DNA of 64,000 nt from Jeotgalibacillus sp. R-1-5s-1 (GCF_004405105.1 NZ_SORW01000002.1:248001-312000); one strand, 5' to 3'; positions 1 to 9,344 are shown, counted from the stretch's first letter. Translations and numbers: made by a program. Notes: generated from the letters alone by a model not told the origin.

Positions 1-914
1 AATGCATCAGCTTTATCCACGGTAAACTTGACTTCGTTAGGCTGTATGGAAATTAAATCGATACTGATCTCAGCCTGGGCAACCCTCGTAAACACACGAT
101 CACAATCCTGTGAATTAACGATGACCTGTACAAGGTGATTGACAGCTGTCACGGATTGAATCGGACCACCATTTTGATGGCGTTCTGTAATCCAGGTTCC
201 GCTCTCACCATCCAATGCCCCTGTCCATAATGGAACCTTGTTCGATCTGGCCCATTCGATTGCCTTCGGATGAATCACTTTAGCTCCCTGGTAAGCAATA
301 TGACAGGCTTCATCATAAGAAATCCTGTCAACAATGGATGTATTATAGATGACCGAAGGATCACCGCTCATGATCCCTTCAACATCTGTAAACAACTGGC
401 ACGCCTCTGCATCAAGGGCTGCTGCGATCGCACATGCTGTCGCATCACTGCCCCCTCTTCCAAGGGTTGAAACCTCGCCAAATGGTGACATACCTTGAAA
501 ACCGGTTAATACCACTACTTGAGAAGATGCAAATTCCTTTAAAATCGGTTCAGGATTTACTTTCGTAATCGAGGCATTCAGCACCCGGTCAGTATGAATC
601 CCCGCTTCTCTGCCCGTAATAACAGACGCCTTTAAACCAATCTCATGCAGCACTGAGGAAAAAACAGCCGCTGAGATCGTCTCTCCGCATGAAAGCAGGA
701 GTGCCTGGTGCTGATCAGGCATACTATCGGGACTGTCAATAAGGGAAAGCAGTGAATCTGTTGCGTATGGATCGCCATGTCTTCCCATTGCAGAGACTAC
801 CGCTACTACTTTCTTTCCACTCTTTACTGCCTTTTCAACCTGTATAGCGGCTAAATTTCTTTTTTCCGCTGTCGTGAGTGAGGTACCGCCGAATTTCTGT
901 ACAATGATGGTCAA
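1..914 (-). CDS. dapG: Aspartate kinase DapG, 3' end cut by the window edge
   Basis: Phosphorylates L-aspartate, the first step toward diaminopimelate, lysine, methionine and threonine. About 304 codons are present; Bacillus aspartokinase I is about 400. The start is TTG at 914, eight bases after an AGAGAGGGG ribosome site, giving an N-terminus that begins LTIIVQKFGGTS, the aspartokinase nucleotide-binding motif. The frame is open to base 1, where the first regulatory ACT region has begun. It lies 28 bp after asd and is presumably cotranscribed with it; dapA, the usual next gene, would be outside. DapG of Bacillus is feedback-inhibited by diaminopimelate; that is family knowledge, not visible here. 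Confidence 0.95.
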   Translation of the reverse strand, partial: MTIIVQKFGGTSLTTAEKRNLAAIQVEKAVKSGKKVVAVVSAMGRHGDPYATDSLLSLIDSPDSMPDQHQALLLSCGETISAAVFSSVLHEIGLKASVITGREAGIHTDRVLNASITKVNPEPILKEFASSQVVVLTGFQGMSPFGEVSTLGRGGSDATACAIAAALDAEACQLFTDVEGIMSGDPSVIYNTSIVDRISYDEACHIAYQGAKVIHPKAIEWARSNKVPLWTGALDGESGTWITERHQNGGPIQSVTAVNHLVQVIVNSQDCDRVFTRVAQAEISIDLISIQPNEVKFTVDKADA

Positions 915-942
915 GCTGCTGCCCCTCTCTGCAGCGTGGGAC

Positions 943-1986
943 TTAGACGAGTTTTAGTTTGATTAAGCTTTCAGCAATTTGTACAGAATTCCACGCCGCT
1001 CCCTTTAAAAGATTGTCAGAGACAATCCACATATGGAAACCGTTATCCTCATCAGGATCCTTACGTACGCGACCTACGAATACGTCAAGCTTTCCTGCAG
1101 CTGTGCTTGGCATCGGGTAAAGCTGTTCATCAGGTCGATCCTGAAGAACAACACCAGGTGCTGTTTCCAATAGCCCGTGCAGATCTGCAACATTTTTGCC
1201 GCTTTCATTTACTTCTATATAGACGGACTCTGAATGACCATTTTCTACAGGAAGTCTGACGCAGGTAGCTGAAACTTTAAGTTCCGGCATATGCATAATT
1301 TTCTTTGTTTCGTTGATCATTTTCATCTCTTCATAGGTGTATCCGTTCGTATCGAATACATCAATTTGAGGTACCGCATTAAATGCGATCTGATAATGAT
1401 GATCCGCTCCTTTAACAGGAAGCACAGAAGCCTTTACTTCTTCACCGTTAAGAATTGCCTGTGACTGTTCGTTCATTTCGGTAATCGCCTGCACTCCTGC
1501 ACCTGAAACGGCCTGATAAGTTGAAACCAACACTTTACTCAGTCCATACGCCTGTCTGATCGGCTCAAGTGCTACAACCATCTGAATTGTAGAACAGTTC
1601 GGGTTAGCAATAATACCCTTATGCTGATGCAAATCTGATTCATTGACTTCCGGAACAACGAGCGGCACTTCCGGATCCATTCGGAATGCACTTGTATTGT
1701 CAATCACAATGGCACCGCGTTTTGCTGCTTCAGGTGCCAACGCCTTCGAAACACTTCCACCTGCTGAGAATAATGCAATATCCACCCCTTCAAACTTCTC
1801 GGGTGCTGCTTCTTCAACTGTGACTTCTGCTCCGTTAAAAAGAAGCTTTTGACCAGCAGATCTTGCTGAGGATAGCAAAGTTAATTTCTCCACCGGAAAT
1901 TGACGTTGCTCTAATATAGATAGCATCTGAGTACCTACTGCACCAGTTGCTCCGACTACTGCTACATGATAACCGTTACCTTTCAC
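943..1986 (-). CDS. asd: Aspartate-semialdehyde dehydrogenase
   Basis: NADPH-dependent reduction of aspartyl phosphate to aspartate semialdehyde, feeding diaminopimelate/dipicolinate and threonine/methionine synthesis. The 347-residue product has the N-terminal dinucleotide motif GATGAVG (residues 12-18) and the catalytic cysteine at 131 in NPNCSTIQ. Length is normal for the Gram-positive type (about 346). The start is GTG at 1986, seven bases after AAGGAG. The gene stands between the spore dipicolinate genes and dapG, and a possible vegetative promoter at 2060-2089 would allow it to be made during growth independently of dpaAB. Confidence 0.97.
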   Translation of the reverse strand: MKGNGYHVAVVGATGAVGTQMLSILEQRQFPVEKLTLLSSARSAGQKLLFNGAEVTVEEAAPEKFEGVDIALFSAGGSVSKALAPEAAKRGAIVIDNTSAFRMDPEVPLVVPEVNESDLHQHKGIIANPNCSTIQMVVALEPIRQAYGLSKVLVSTYQAVSGAGVQAITEMNEQSQAILNGEEVKASVLPVKGADHHYQIAFNAVPQIDVFDTNGYTYEEMKMINETKKIMHMPELKVSATCVRLPVENGHSESVYIEVNESGKNVADLHGLLETAPGVVLQDRPDEQLYPMPSTAAGKLDVFVGRVRKDPDEDNGFHMWIVSDNLLKGAAWNSVQIAESLIKLKLV

Positions 1987-2059
1987 GAAAAAGCTCCTTC
2001 CTGCTATTATCCTGTGATGCGTTAGACAGATAAAGCACTAATGTGTTTTCATACATGAC

Positions 2060-2089
2060 ATTGTATCATTTTTCGCTTTCAATTCTCAA
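2060..2089 (-). promoter_or_regulatory. Candidate sigma-A promoter for asd-dapG
   Basis: TTGAGA (2084-2089) and TACAAT (2060-2065) on the minus strand are separated by 18 bases. The -35 overlaps the dpaB stop region, about 75 bp before the asd start. The match is moderate and unverified; it would separate vegetative asd-dapG expression from sporulation-specific dpaAB. Confidence 0.4.
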
Positions 2090-2685
2090 TCTCTTTTATT
2101 TAAATTCGCCATTGTTAATACAGGCTGGATTTGTTTTCCAAGAATCGCTGCCTCCACCGTTGATTGAATGTCACTCATATGCGCAACTAGTGAATTTGGT
2201 TTTGAGATAGGATCATCCTGACTGAATGGAACAAAATATACATTTTTAGCGGCCATGAGCTTCATAATATTTACACCGTTTAATCCAAGACCGTCATTTG
2301 TTGAGATGGCAACGACAACCGGTTTTGTATTACGCATCGTTGCTTTAGCAGCCATTAATACAGGTGAGTCGGTCAATGCATTGGCAAGTTTGGACAGTGA
2401 ATTCCCAGTCAGTGGGGCAATGACCATACAGTCAAGCGGCGTAACCGGCCCGAACGGTTCAGCCTCCGGAATCGTACAGACGCATTTTCTACCCGCAGCT
2501 TCTTCAATATCCTTCAGCCACGACTCACCTTCTCCAAATCGCGTATCGGTTTTTTGAACCGTATAACTGACAACCGGGTATACCTCAGCACCGAGAGCCC
2601 TTAACTTCTTTATTTCAGGCAATACCGCATGATACGTGCAATGGGAACCTGTGAGACCAAAGCCGATTCGTTTACCGTGTAGCAT
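2086..2685 (-). CDS. dpaB: Dipicolinate synthase subunit B (SpoVFB)
   Basis: Flavoprotein-like subunit of dipicolinate synthase, which makes the spore-core dipicolinic acid from dihydrodipicolinate in the mother cell. The 199 residues match the usual 200. The N-terminus has the flavoprotein turn GFGLTGSHC, and PLTGNSLSKLANALTDSPV lies near residue 91. It follows dpaA by only a few bases, so the two subunits are made together. Late mother-cell (sigma-K) control is known for B. subtilis; I could not identify that promoter here. Its presence indicates a spore former. Confidence 0.95.
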   Translation of the reverse strand: MLHGKRIGFGLTGSHCTYHAVLPEIKKLRALGAEVYPVVSYTVQKTDTRFGEGESWLKDIEEAAGRKCVCTIPEAEPFGPVTPLDCMVIAPLTGNSLSKLANALTDSPVLMAAKATMRNTKPVVVAISTNDGLGLNGVNIMKLMAAKNVYFVPFSQDDPISKPNSLVAHMSDIQSTVEAAILGKQIQPVLTMANLNKRD

Positions 2686-2688
2686 ACT

Positions 2689-3576
2689 TCACACTCCATC
2701 CGTCTTTAATTTGCCAGTGATTGCATCCGCAAGAATGGTGCCTGCGGTTTTCGGCGCTACCATTCCCGGCAGACTCGGTGCTTCAATATAATTTAATCCG
2801 AGCATCTCAGCATTCTTTTTCTGCTCATGACATGGATTTGAAGCCAATTCAATGATCGTTGATTTTGGCTCAAGGCAGGATAATGTATCCATCGTAAGTA
2901 TGTCGTCTGTAGGTATCGTATTGATCCACGTCTCTATATGGGGTAAATGATTCCGGTATAAAGGAAACGGAATCACCTCAATGCCCATCTCAACCATTCT
3001 GGCATTTTCTGCTTTTGAAATAGATGTACCACAGACGTGTGCCCCGAGTGCCTTCAGCATCCTTGCGATCGTCATTCCTGTTCTGCCAAACCCTGAAATG
3101 AGTACCCGTGACTGATGGATGGTTTTTTCAGTGTGCTGGATCAGCAACCACAACACCCCTTCAGCTGTGGGGATGGAGTTCAAGATGGCTACTTCGTCTT
3201 CCTCCATCATATAGACTGTCTCATGCTGCTGCTTTTCGAGCCACTCTGTCCGGATGCCCGAAAACAGGAGACAGTCTTTTTTTACTCTCTCCATGTCTTC
3301 ATCAGCCAGGATAATATTATGCTTTGAAAAGGATGACCGGACTTCACCGTTTGACATGACCCCGCTTACTGGAAAGATCATCGCATCCAGCATGTGAAAA
3401 GGAAGTTCATCAAGCGTGCATTTTGTATATCCCGGTTCAGACAGTGCCAGTAAATCAAAGCCAGCTAAATATAAATGAAAACCTTTCTGGCACAATGTCT
3501 GCGCAATAATCTTCTGTCTTGCATCTCCACCGATAACGGCGATGTTTATTCCTGACCCCTTTTTTTCATCTGCCAT
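2689..3576 (-). CDS. dpaA: Dipicolinate synthase subunit A (SpoVFA)
   Basis: NAD(P)-binding subunit of dipicolinate synthase. The 295 residues (family about 297) carry an N-terminal segment INIAVIGGDARQ and a second Rossmann fold beginning RVLISGFGRTGMTIARML around residue 157. It sits 18 bp after ymxH and directly before dpaB, the same order as in B. subtilis. The ribosome site is weak (GAGCTGG before ATGGCAGATG), so the exact start is less certain than the identity. Confidence 0.94.
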   Translation of the reverse strand: MADEKKGSGINIAVIGGDARQKIIAQTLCQKGFHLYLAGFDLLALSEPGYTKCTLDELPFHMLDAMIFPVSGVMSNGEVRSSFSKHNIILADEDMERVKKDCLLFSGIRTEWLEKQQHETVYMMEEDEVAILNSIPTAEGVLWLLIQHTEKTIHQSRVLISGFGRTGMTIARMLKALGAHVCGTSISKAENARMVEMGIEVIPFPLYRNHLPHIETWINTIPTDDILTMDTLSCLEPKSTIIELASNPCHEQKKNAEMLGLNYIEAPSLPGMVAPKTAGTILADAITGKLKTDGV

Positions 3577-3594
3577 TCCAGCTCACTCATTTCA

Positions 3595-3876
3595 CTATTC
3601 TTCTTTCTCAGGTATTTTATGTATGTTCTCTTTTAACTGTGATTCATGTTCCTGAATTAAGATCATTTCCTTTCCGACAGAGGTGATATCGTTCCACGGA
3701 ATGAAATACTCTTCCTTTACTCTTGAAAACGGGTTCATTTTTGCTGCAGGAATCAGCATCTTTTCGATTTGTCCGGTTGTCTGGTTAAATTCCAGGTCGG
3801 CATTCCCAAGCACACCCATTCTTTCTGCCCGGTTGATATGAATAATTTCTTTTCTGTACAGCTCACTTAGTCTCAT
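3595..3876 (-). CDS. ymxH: YmxH/YlmC family PRC-barrel protein
   Basis: Small 93-residue protein of the YlmC/YmxH sporulation-associated family; molecular role unknown. The sequence begins MRLSELYRKEIIHINRAERMG and contains FIPWNDITSVGKEMIL, typical of a PRC-barrel beta fold. Preceded by a very good ribosome site, AAAGGAGG. It is first in the ymxH-dpaA-dpaB group, so it probably shares their sporulation timing. The preceding gene pepR is cut off by a terminator at 3976-4012, so a promoter should lie between 3877 and 3975; I see no convincing consensus there. Confidence 0.88.
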   Translation of the reverse strand: MRLSELYRKEIIHINRAERMGVLGNADLEFNQTTGQIEKMLIPAAKMNPFSRVKEEYFIPWNDITSVGKEMILIQEHESQLKENIHKIPEKEE

Positions 3877-3975
3877 ATGAAAACCTCCTTTTGTGTATAG
3901 TGGAGTTTATGGTTTTGTGGATGATTTCATGTCTTTTGTTTACATAATAATAATATCGTGAATTAAAATTTCCCG

Positions 3976-4012
3976 AAATAAAAAGTGACAGACTCTGAAC
4001 GGAGTCTGTCAC
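3976..4012 (-). terminator. Rho-independent terminator of pepR
   Basis: A 12-bp stem, 3985-3996 against 4001-4012 (GTGACAGACTCT with GGAGTCTGTCAC, one G-T pair), is followed on the minus strand by TTTTTATTT. It isolates pepR from ymxH-dpaAB. Confidence 0.85.
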
Positions 4013-4035
4013 TAAAGGGTTTTTGTAAATAATGC

Positions 4036-4135
4036 GGGTCTGTGGCACCCTTCGCTTTCCGTGGCCGGGCGGTGAACCCCTTGTGCTCCGCACAAGGGGT
4101 TCACCGCCACAGGAGTCTTCGGGTGCCACAGACCC
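4036..4135. repeat. 100-bp nested palindromic element
   Basis: Outer arms GGGTCTGTGGCACCC (4036-4050) and its exact reverse complement (4121-4135) enclose an inner 18-bp perfect stem (4068-4085 with 4091-4108) around a CTCCG loop. The element fills much of the pepR-ymxH gap and is more GC-rich than its flanks. It resembles the short dispersed palindromes seen in many Bacillales intergenic regions; copy number cannot be judged from one window. A 68-aa-plus open frame through it is incidental. Confidence 0.85.
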
Positions 4136-4180
4136 TAAGGTTAAAAATCAACATTTACTTTTTATAAATGTATCATGTTG

Positions 4181-5422
4181 TTAAGCGTGCTGGTATGGTT
4201 TTATTTCTTTTGGTGAAATGATAGATGTTGCATGGCGATCTGTTAGTACCTGCTGCGTGACGCGGTTAACGGAATCGAGTGTGACTTCATCGATTCTGGT
4301 AATTAACTCGTCCATTGAACGGTGACGACCGAGCATGAGTTCGTTTTTACCGTTTCTGCTCATTCGGGCATTTGTGCTCTCAAGCCCGAGCATCAGGTTT
4401 CCTTTCAGCTGTTCTTTTGAAAAAGAAAGCTCCTGCTCTGTCATGCCATTCTTTTTGAATGAATCGAGTGTCGTTTTTACTGTTGAAAATAACTCATCCA
4501 GCTGATCTGCACCCGTGCCTGCATAGACGGTTAAAAGGCCGTTATCTTTGTGGGCAGAGTGGTATGAGAATACAGAATAAGCAAGTCCTTTATCCTCTCT
4601 GACGTCCTGAAAAAGACGGGAAGACATGCTGCCACCTAGCACATTATTCATGATGATCAGGCTGTACGTATCCTCATGTCCAATTGGGAGTCCTTCAAAG
4701 CCGAAGCAAAGGTGCGCCTGTTCTGTTTCTTTTTTCTTTGACAGCTGTTCGTAATGAAAGGAAGGTTTTGCCGGTTCCGTTCTATTTTGTCCTTTTGACT
4801 GGTAATCACCAAACAAAGCCTCGACTTTCTGGATAAATGAAGGATCTACATTTCCTGCAACAGAAATGACAACATCCTCCGGACGGTACATTTCGTACAC
4901 GTATTGCTTCAGGCTGTCCTGACTGAATGAACGGATCGTCTGTTCCGTTCCTAAAATAGGGTAGCCAAGCGGATGGTTTCCGTATACGGCTTCACCAAGA
5001 AGGTCGTGGACGATATCATCAGGCGTATCTTCATACATTTTGATTTCTTCAAGTACAACATTTTTTTCTTTTTCAAGTTCAGCCGGGTCGAAGACTGAAT
5101 TAAAAAACATATCCCCGAGCACTTCCAGCGCGTGCTCTGCATGATTGTCGAGCACTTTGGCATAGTAGCATGTATATTCTTTAGAAGTGAAGGCATTTAC
5201 GTGCCCGCCAATACGGTCGAATTCTTCTGCGATCTTTCTTGCAGATCTTTCTTTTGTTCCTTTAAAAAGCATATGCTCAAGGAAATGGGACACCCCATTA
5301 TTGTGTTCATTTTCATGACGCGATCCTGTACCGATCCAGACGCCTACCGCTGCAGAGCGGACGGTCGGGATCTGTTCAAAAACCACACGCAAACCGTTTT
5401 TACACGTGTGACGAGTAATCAT
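4181..5422 (-). CDS. mlpA: M16 family zinc peptidase (MlpA/PepR, YmxG)
   Basis: Processing-peptidase-like (pitrilysin family) zinc metalloprotease. The inverted zinc motif HFLEH lies near residue 46, with a distal glutamate region (VVLEEIKMYEDTPDD) about 75 residues later. About 413 residues, normal for the family (409-ish in B. subtilis). I place the start at 5422 (MITRHTCKNG), nine bases after GGAG, rather than at an ATG that overlaps that ribosome site. In B. subtilis, mlpA influences extracellular protease expression; the direct substrate is not settled. It is monocistronic here, between terminators at 5554-5595 and 3976-4012. Confidence 0.93.
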   Translation of the reverse strand: MITRHTCKNGLRVVFEQIPTVRSAAVGVWIGTGSRHENEHNNGVSHFLEHMLFKGTKERSARKIAEEFDRIGGHVNAFTSKEYTCYYAKVLDNHAEHALEVLGDMFFNSVFDPAELEKEKNVVLEEIKMYEDTPDDIVHDLLGEAVYGNHPLGYPILGTEQTIRSFSQDSLKQYVYEMYRPEDVVISVAGNVDPSFIQKVEALFGDYQSKGQNRTEPAKPSFHYEQLSKKKETEQAHLCFGFEGLPIGHEDTYSLIIMNNVLGGSMSSRLFQDVREDKGLAYSVFSYHSAHKDNGLLTVYAGTGADQLDELFSTVKTTLDSFKKNGMTEQELSFSKEQLKGNLMLGLESTNARMSRNGKNELMLGRHRSMDELITRIDEVTLDSVNRVTQQVLTDRHATSIISPKEIKPYQHA

Positions 5423-5492
5423 ATTTAACATCTCCTACTATCATTTACTGCCTGTTTTAAGCCATTCGGCTAAACGATGGACTTCCGTTAGC

Positions 5493-5521
5493 ATTTTACT
5501 ACTTTTGAATGATTTTTTCAC
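5493..5521 (-). promoter_or_regulatory. Candidate sigma-A promoter for mlpA
   Basis: GTGAAA (5516-5521) and TAAAAT (5493-5498) on the minus strand, 17-base spacer, about 70 bp before the mlpA start and downstream of the pnp terminator. Moderate match only. Confidence 0.35.
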
Positions 5522-5553
5522 TCATTTAGTCTTTTTGTTAGCAGATTATGCAC

Positions 5554-5595
5554 ATAAAAAAGGCGGGACAAAACTCAGATGGAGTTATGTCCCGC
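5554..5595 (-). terminator. Terminator of pnp
   Basis: GCGGGACATAACTC pairs with GAGTTTTGTCCCGC (5582-5595 with 5562-5575), followed on the minus strand by CTTTTTTATG. Confidence 0.88.
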
Positions 5596-5669
5596 TCTCT
5601 TATTCTAAATTGATAAGCCGAGCGGAAAGCAGATGCTCTCCGCTGATGGCATCTGCCTAAACAGATGAT

Positions 5670-7790
5670 TTAAGACTTAGCCTGTTCTTCTCTTTCCTTC
5701 TGCTCTTTCAAAACAGCTTTACGGGAAAGGTTTACACGTCCCTGGTTATCGATTTCAGTTACTTTTACTTCAATCTGGTCACCAAGGGATAATACGTCTT
5801 CCACCTTGTTTGTACGTTCTTCCTGAAGCTCGGAGATGTGAACGAGTCCATCCTTGCCGCTGAAGATTTCAACGAAAGCACCGAATTTCTCAATCCGCTT
5901 AACTTTACCAAGGTAGTTCTGACCGACTTTCGCTTCACGTACCATGTCTTCAATGATCTGTTTTGCTTTTTCATTCATCGCTGAATCTGCAGATGCAATG
6001 AAGACTGTTCCGTCCTGCTCAATATCAATCTTCACGCCTGTTTCCTCGATAATTTTATTGATCGTTTTACCGCTTGGTCCGATAACGTCACGGATCTTAT
6101 CAGGATTAATAGAAAGCTGGATGATTTTCGGTGCATACTCTGACAGCTCTTTTCTAGGCTCGCTGATTGTTTCAAGCATGGAATTCAGAATGTGAAGTCT
6201 TCCTTCTTTTGCCTGAGTCAGTGCCTCTTCAAGAATGTTCTTTGTAAGTCCGTCAATCTTAATATCCATTTGAAGAGCAGTAACACCCTTAGCCGTTCCA
6301 GCTACTTTAAAGTCCATGTCTCCAAGGAAGTCTTCCATTCCCTGAATATCAGTCAGAATGGTGTAGTCCTCACCTGATTTAACAAGACCCATCGCAATTC
6401 CGGCAACCGGCGCTTTAAGAGGAACCCCTGCGTCCATCATGGCTAGTGTACTTGCACATATACTCGCCTGTGAAGTTGAACCGTTTGATTCAAGTACTTC
6501 TGATACAAGACGGATCGTATATGGGAAATCCTTTTCACTTGGCAGTACTTTTTCAAGCGCACGCTCACCTAGTGCACCGTGACCGATTTCGCGGCGGCCC
6601 GGTCCTCTGATCGGACCTGTTTCACCAACACTGAACAGCGGGAAATTATAATGATGCATAAAGCGTTTTGACTCTTCCACGCCAAGTCCGTCAATAATCT
6701 GAACATCGCCTAAAGCACCAAGCGTGGCGATGCTCATTGCCTGAGTCTGTCCGCGGGTGAAAAGGCCTGAACCGTGTGTACGAGGAAGCATACCCACTTC
6801 AGAAGCAAGTGGACGGATCTCATCAGGACGTCTGCCATCAGGTCGGATTTTATCCTGGGTGATCTGGCGGCGAACTTCCTCCTTGACCATCTTATCAAGT
6901 GCTTTTTTAGCATCCTTGATCACAGCTTCTTCTGCTTCTTCCGCTTCAAAGACAGCCAGCACTTCTTCTTTTACTGCTGAAATGGCTTCTTCACGTGCAT
7001 GCTTTTCCTGTGTTTGAACAGCGGAAACCATTTTGTCTCCTGCCATTTCATGGACACGGCTTACAACGTCAGCATCCAGCTCAGCAAGCGTAATTTCACG
7101 CTTTTCTTTTCCGCATGCAGCGACAATTTCTTCCTGGAAAGCAATCAGCTTTTTAATCTCTTCATGACCGAACATGATCGCCTCAAGCATTTTTTCTTCC
7201 GGTACTTCAAAAGCTCCGGCTTCTACCATGTTGATGGCATCCTTTGTTCCGGCAACAATCAGTTCCATTTCACTTTTGTTCTGCTGTTCAATTGACGGGT
7301 TAATGATGAATTCACCATCAATCAGACCGACCATAACACCTGCGATCGGACCACCGAATGGAATATCGGATACACAAAGTGATAATGATGATCCGAGCAT
7401 AGCAGCCATTTCAGATGAGCAGTCCTGGTCCACACTCATGACCATGCTCATAATCTGAACATCGTTACGGAATCCGTCCGGGAAAAGCGGGCGGATCGGA
7501 CGGTCAATAAGACGACTTGTTAATACAGCACGCTCACTTGGACGTCCTTCTCTTTTGATAAATCCTCCCGGAATTTTTCCGACAGAATACATACGTTCTT
7601 CATAGTTAACGGTAAGCGGGAAGAAATCCAGCGGTTTTGGCTCTTTTGATCCTACAGCCGTACTTAATACCACGGTATCACCGTAGCGGATAAGCGCAGC
7701 TCCGCTTGCCTGTTTTGCAAGCTGTCCGACTTCAACCGTCAGTTTACGGCCTGCCCAGTCTGTGGAAAAAACCTGTTTTGTCTGATCCAT
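5670..7790 (-). CDS. pnp: Polyribonucleotide nucleotidyltransferase (PNPase)
   Basis: Phosphorolytic 3'-5' exoribonuclease for mRNA turnover, also involved in DNA repair and competence in Bacillus. About 706 residues: two RNase PH domains (about 1-215 and 300-530), the second with [15 protein letters not shown], then a KH domain with [16 protein letters not shown] and an S1 domain starting near [19 protein letters not shown]. Start chosen at 7790 (MDQTKQVF), preceded by AAAGGGG; nine upstream residues in the longer frame look like leader. Flanked by terminators (7887-7914 before, 5554-5595 after). ylxY, which follows pnp in B. subtilis, is absent. Confidence 0.97.
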   Translation of the reverse strand: MDQTKQVFSTDWAGRKLTVEVGQLAKQASGAALIRYGDTVVLSTAVGSKEPKPLDFFPLTVNYEERMYSVGKIPGGFIKREGRPSERAVLTSRLIDRPIRPLFPDGFRNDVQIMSMVMSVDQDCSSEMAAMLGSSLSLCVSDIPFGGPIAGVMVGLIDGEFIINPSIEQQNKSEMELIVAGTKDAINMVEAGAFEVPEEKMLEAIMFGHEEIKKLIAFQEEIVAACGKEKREITLAELDADVVSRVHEMAGDKMVSAVQTQEKHAREEAISAVKEEVLAVFEAEEAEEAVIKDAKKALDKMVKEEVRRQITQDKIRPDGRRPDEIRPLASEVGMLPRTHGSGLFTRGQTQAMSIATLGALGDVQIIDGLGVEESKRFMHHYNFPLFSVGETGPIRGPGRREIGHGALGERALEKVLPSEKDFPYTIRLVSEVLESNGSTSQASICASTLAMMDAGVPLKAPVAGIAMGLVKSGEDYTILTDIQGMEDFLGDMDFKVAGTAKGVTALQMDIKIDGLTKNILEEALTQAKEGRLHILNSMLETISEPRKELSEYAPKIIQLSINPDKIRDVIGPSGKTINKIIEETGVKIDIEQDGTVFIASADSAMNEKAKQIIEDMVREAKVGQNYLGKVKRIEKFGAFVEIFSGKDGLVHISELQEERTNKVEDVLSLGDQIEVKVTEIDNQGRVNLSRKAVLKEQKEREEQAKS

Positions 7791-7886
7791 AAATAAACCC
7801 CTTTCTGCTCTGAACATAGGAAAGAATTACTTCTTACTAGCTTGTGCAATGGTTTCGCTATGTATTTACATAAAAATTTTATCCTA

Positions 7887-7914
7887 ATAAAAAAGCGGGA
7901 CAAGTCCCGCTTTT
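7887..7914 (-). terminator. Terminator between rpsO and pnp
   Basis: Perfect stem AAAAGCGGGAC/GTCCCGCTTTT (7891-7901 with 7904-7914) and a T run on the minus strand (CTTTTTTATT). It is symmetric, so it could also act on the other strand. Because pnp follows 97 bp later, read-through or a separate pnp promoter is implied. Confidence 0.85.
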
Positions 7915-7931
7915 CATCTCTGCATTCATTC

Positions 7932-8201
7932 TTATCGACGAAGGCCAAGTTTGTTGATCAGTTCGCGGTAACGAGCTACGTCGTTGTTACGAAGGTAAGA
8001 CAACAGGTTACGGCGGCGTCCAACCATTTTGAACAGTCCGCGGCGTGAATGGTGGTCCTTCTTGTGTGTACGAAGGTGCTGGTTCAGGTTGTTGATGTCT
8101 TCAGTAAGAATCGCAACCTGTACTTCTACAGATCCTGTATCTCCTTCGTGTGTACGGAATTCCTGAATGATTTCGTTCTTGCGTTCTTGTGTAATAGCCA
8201 T
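7932..8201 (-). CDS. rpsO: Ribosomal protein S15
   Basis: Primary 16S rRNA-binding protein of the small subunit platform. 89 residues, exactly the family length, starting [12 protein letters not shown] after GGAGGG at 8201. The open frame extends 16 codons farther upstream, but that part belongs to the structured mRNA leader. Conserved S15 segments [20 protein letters not shown] and [15 protein letters not shown] are present. It is transcribed from a probable promoter at 8299-8327 and is followed by a terminator. Confidence 0.98.
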   Translation of the reverse strand: MAITQERKNEIIQEFRTHEGDTGSVEVQVAILTEDINNLNQHLRTHKKDHHSRRGLFKMVGRRRNLLSYLRNNDVARYRELINKLGLRR

Positions 8202-8232
8202 TTGTATAGCCCTCCTAAAAATATTTTTAAAT

Positions 8233-8280
8233 CCCCTGTTACCGAGCATACGGCGGAGTCACCGGAATGCCAAGCAAAGG
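8233..8280 (-). promoter_or_regulatory. Candidate S15-binding leader structure of rpsO
   Basis: On the minus strand CCTTTG (8275-8280) can pair with CAGGGG (8233-8238, two G-U pairs), enclosing GCAT (8267-8270) paired with ATGC (8246-8249) and an inner CGG/CCG stem. The fold stands 32-79 bases before the start codon. Autoregulatory S15 leaders with a multi-helix junction are established for Geobacillus/Bacillus rpsO; assignment here is by fold and position only. Confidence 0.5.
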
Positions 8281-8298
8281 TTCATGTCATACATGAAT

Positions 8299-8327
8299 AT
8301 ACTATCATAGACAGTCACGGTCTGCAA
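8299..8327 (-). promoter_or_regulatory. Candidate sigma-A promoter for rpsO
   Basis: TTGCAG (8322-8327) and TAGTAT (8299-8304) on the minus strand, 17-base spacer, about 100 bp before the S15 start and after the ribF stop. It would produce a leader containing the fold at 8233-8280. Confidence 0.45.
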
Positions 8328-8378
8328 TAGTCCGCATAAAATCAGCTGATTCGGACGCGCAAACTGATTCAACCTTTA

Positions 8379-9344
8379 TCAAGTCTGATCAGAACTTCTT
8401 TTCCGTTCCCTGAACAGTTCGATCGCAGATTCCTTATCAAGTGAAATCTGACGGACAAGTGAATCAATCCCGTCGAATTTTTGCTCACTGCGGATTCTTT
8501 TGATCCATTTTACTATTACTTCTTCCCCGTAAATACTCTCTGAGAAATCAAATAGATGAACTTCAACAGACAATGCTGCTGAGCCCGGATCATTAAAAGT
8601 CGGTTTATAACCAATATTACATACTCCGTCATGCCAGTGACCTAATACGTACAGTTGAACAGCGTAAACACCTGGTGATGGGATCATACCAACCGGGTCA
8701 TATGAGATATTTGCAGTGGGGAAACCGATTTTCCGGCCCCGCTTCTCTCCGTGTATCACACTTCCTTCAGTCACATATTCCTCTCCGAGCAATTCTGCTG
8801 CAGCCTGCACTTCACCATCACCGATTAACTGACGGATACGGGTTGAACTGATCTTTTCGTCACTGAGCTCCTGCTTTTCAACAATCGATGAGGTAAAGGC
8901 ATTTCTGGAGTGAAAAGGAAGTGTATCCATCTTACCTCTCCCCATTTTACCGTAGGAAAAATCAAACCCTGCCGTCACATGGACGACATTCAGATTAATC
9001 AGGTACTGGTCGACAAATTGCTGGGGTTCAAGGCCTGCAAAAGCGGATGTGAACCTGACAACAAAAACATAATCCACTCCAAGATGCCTGATCTTTTCAA
9101 GTTTTTGAGAAAGTGTTGATAACAGCCTGACCGGATCCTTTTTGGAACTGAGTACAATGGAGGGGTGAGGTTCAAATGTCATGACTGCACTTTTCAATCC
9201 GTGCTGTGCTGCGTAATCGACAGCGGTCTGAATGACTTTTTGGTGCCCTCTATGTACGCCGTCAAAAAAGCCGAGTGCAATCGACAGCTTCGGCAGTTCT
9301 TCCTTTACGAGCTCATGTGGATGATGAAGAGTATATACTTTCAT
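8379..9344 (-). CDS. ribF: Bifunctional riboflavin kinase/FAD synthetase
   Basis: Makes FMN and then FAD from riboflavin (ribC in B. subtilis nomenclature). 321 residues: N-terminal nucleotidyltransferase domain with the HxGH-like ALGFFDGVHRGHQ around residue 25 and the SSTRIR motif near 170; C-terminal kinase domain with GRKIGFPTAN near 205. The length is normal. It follows truB by 14 bp with ribosome site AAAGGA, so it is the last gene of the rimP-infB-truB group. No riboswitch is expected or seen. Confidence 0.96.
   Translation of the reverse strand: MKVYTLHHPHELVKEELPKLSIALGFFDGVHRGHQKVIQTAVDYAAQHGLKSAVMTFEPHPSIVLSSKKDPVRLLSTLSQKLEKIRHLGVDYVFVVRFTSAFAGLEPQQFVDQYLINLNVVHVTAGFDFSYGKMGRGKMDTLPFHSRNAFTSSIVEKQELSDEKISSTRIRQLIGDGEVQAAAELLGEEYVTEGSVIHGEKRGRKIGFPTANISYDPVGMIPSPGVYAVQLYVLGHWHDGVCNIGYKPTFNDPGSAALSVEVHLFDFSESIYGEEVIVKWIKRIRSEQKFDGIDSLVRQISLDKESAIELFRERKRSSDQT

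Noticed and set aside
3863-4129. 88-codon minus-strand open frame between mlpA and ymxH
   Set aside because: It runs through the palindromic element and the mlpA terminator, has no family resemblance and overlaps the ymxH start.
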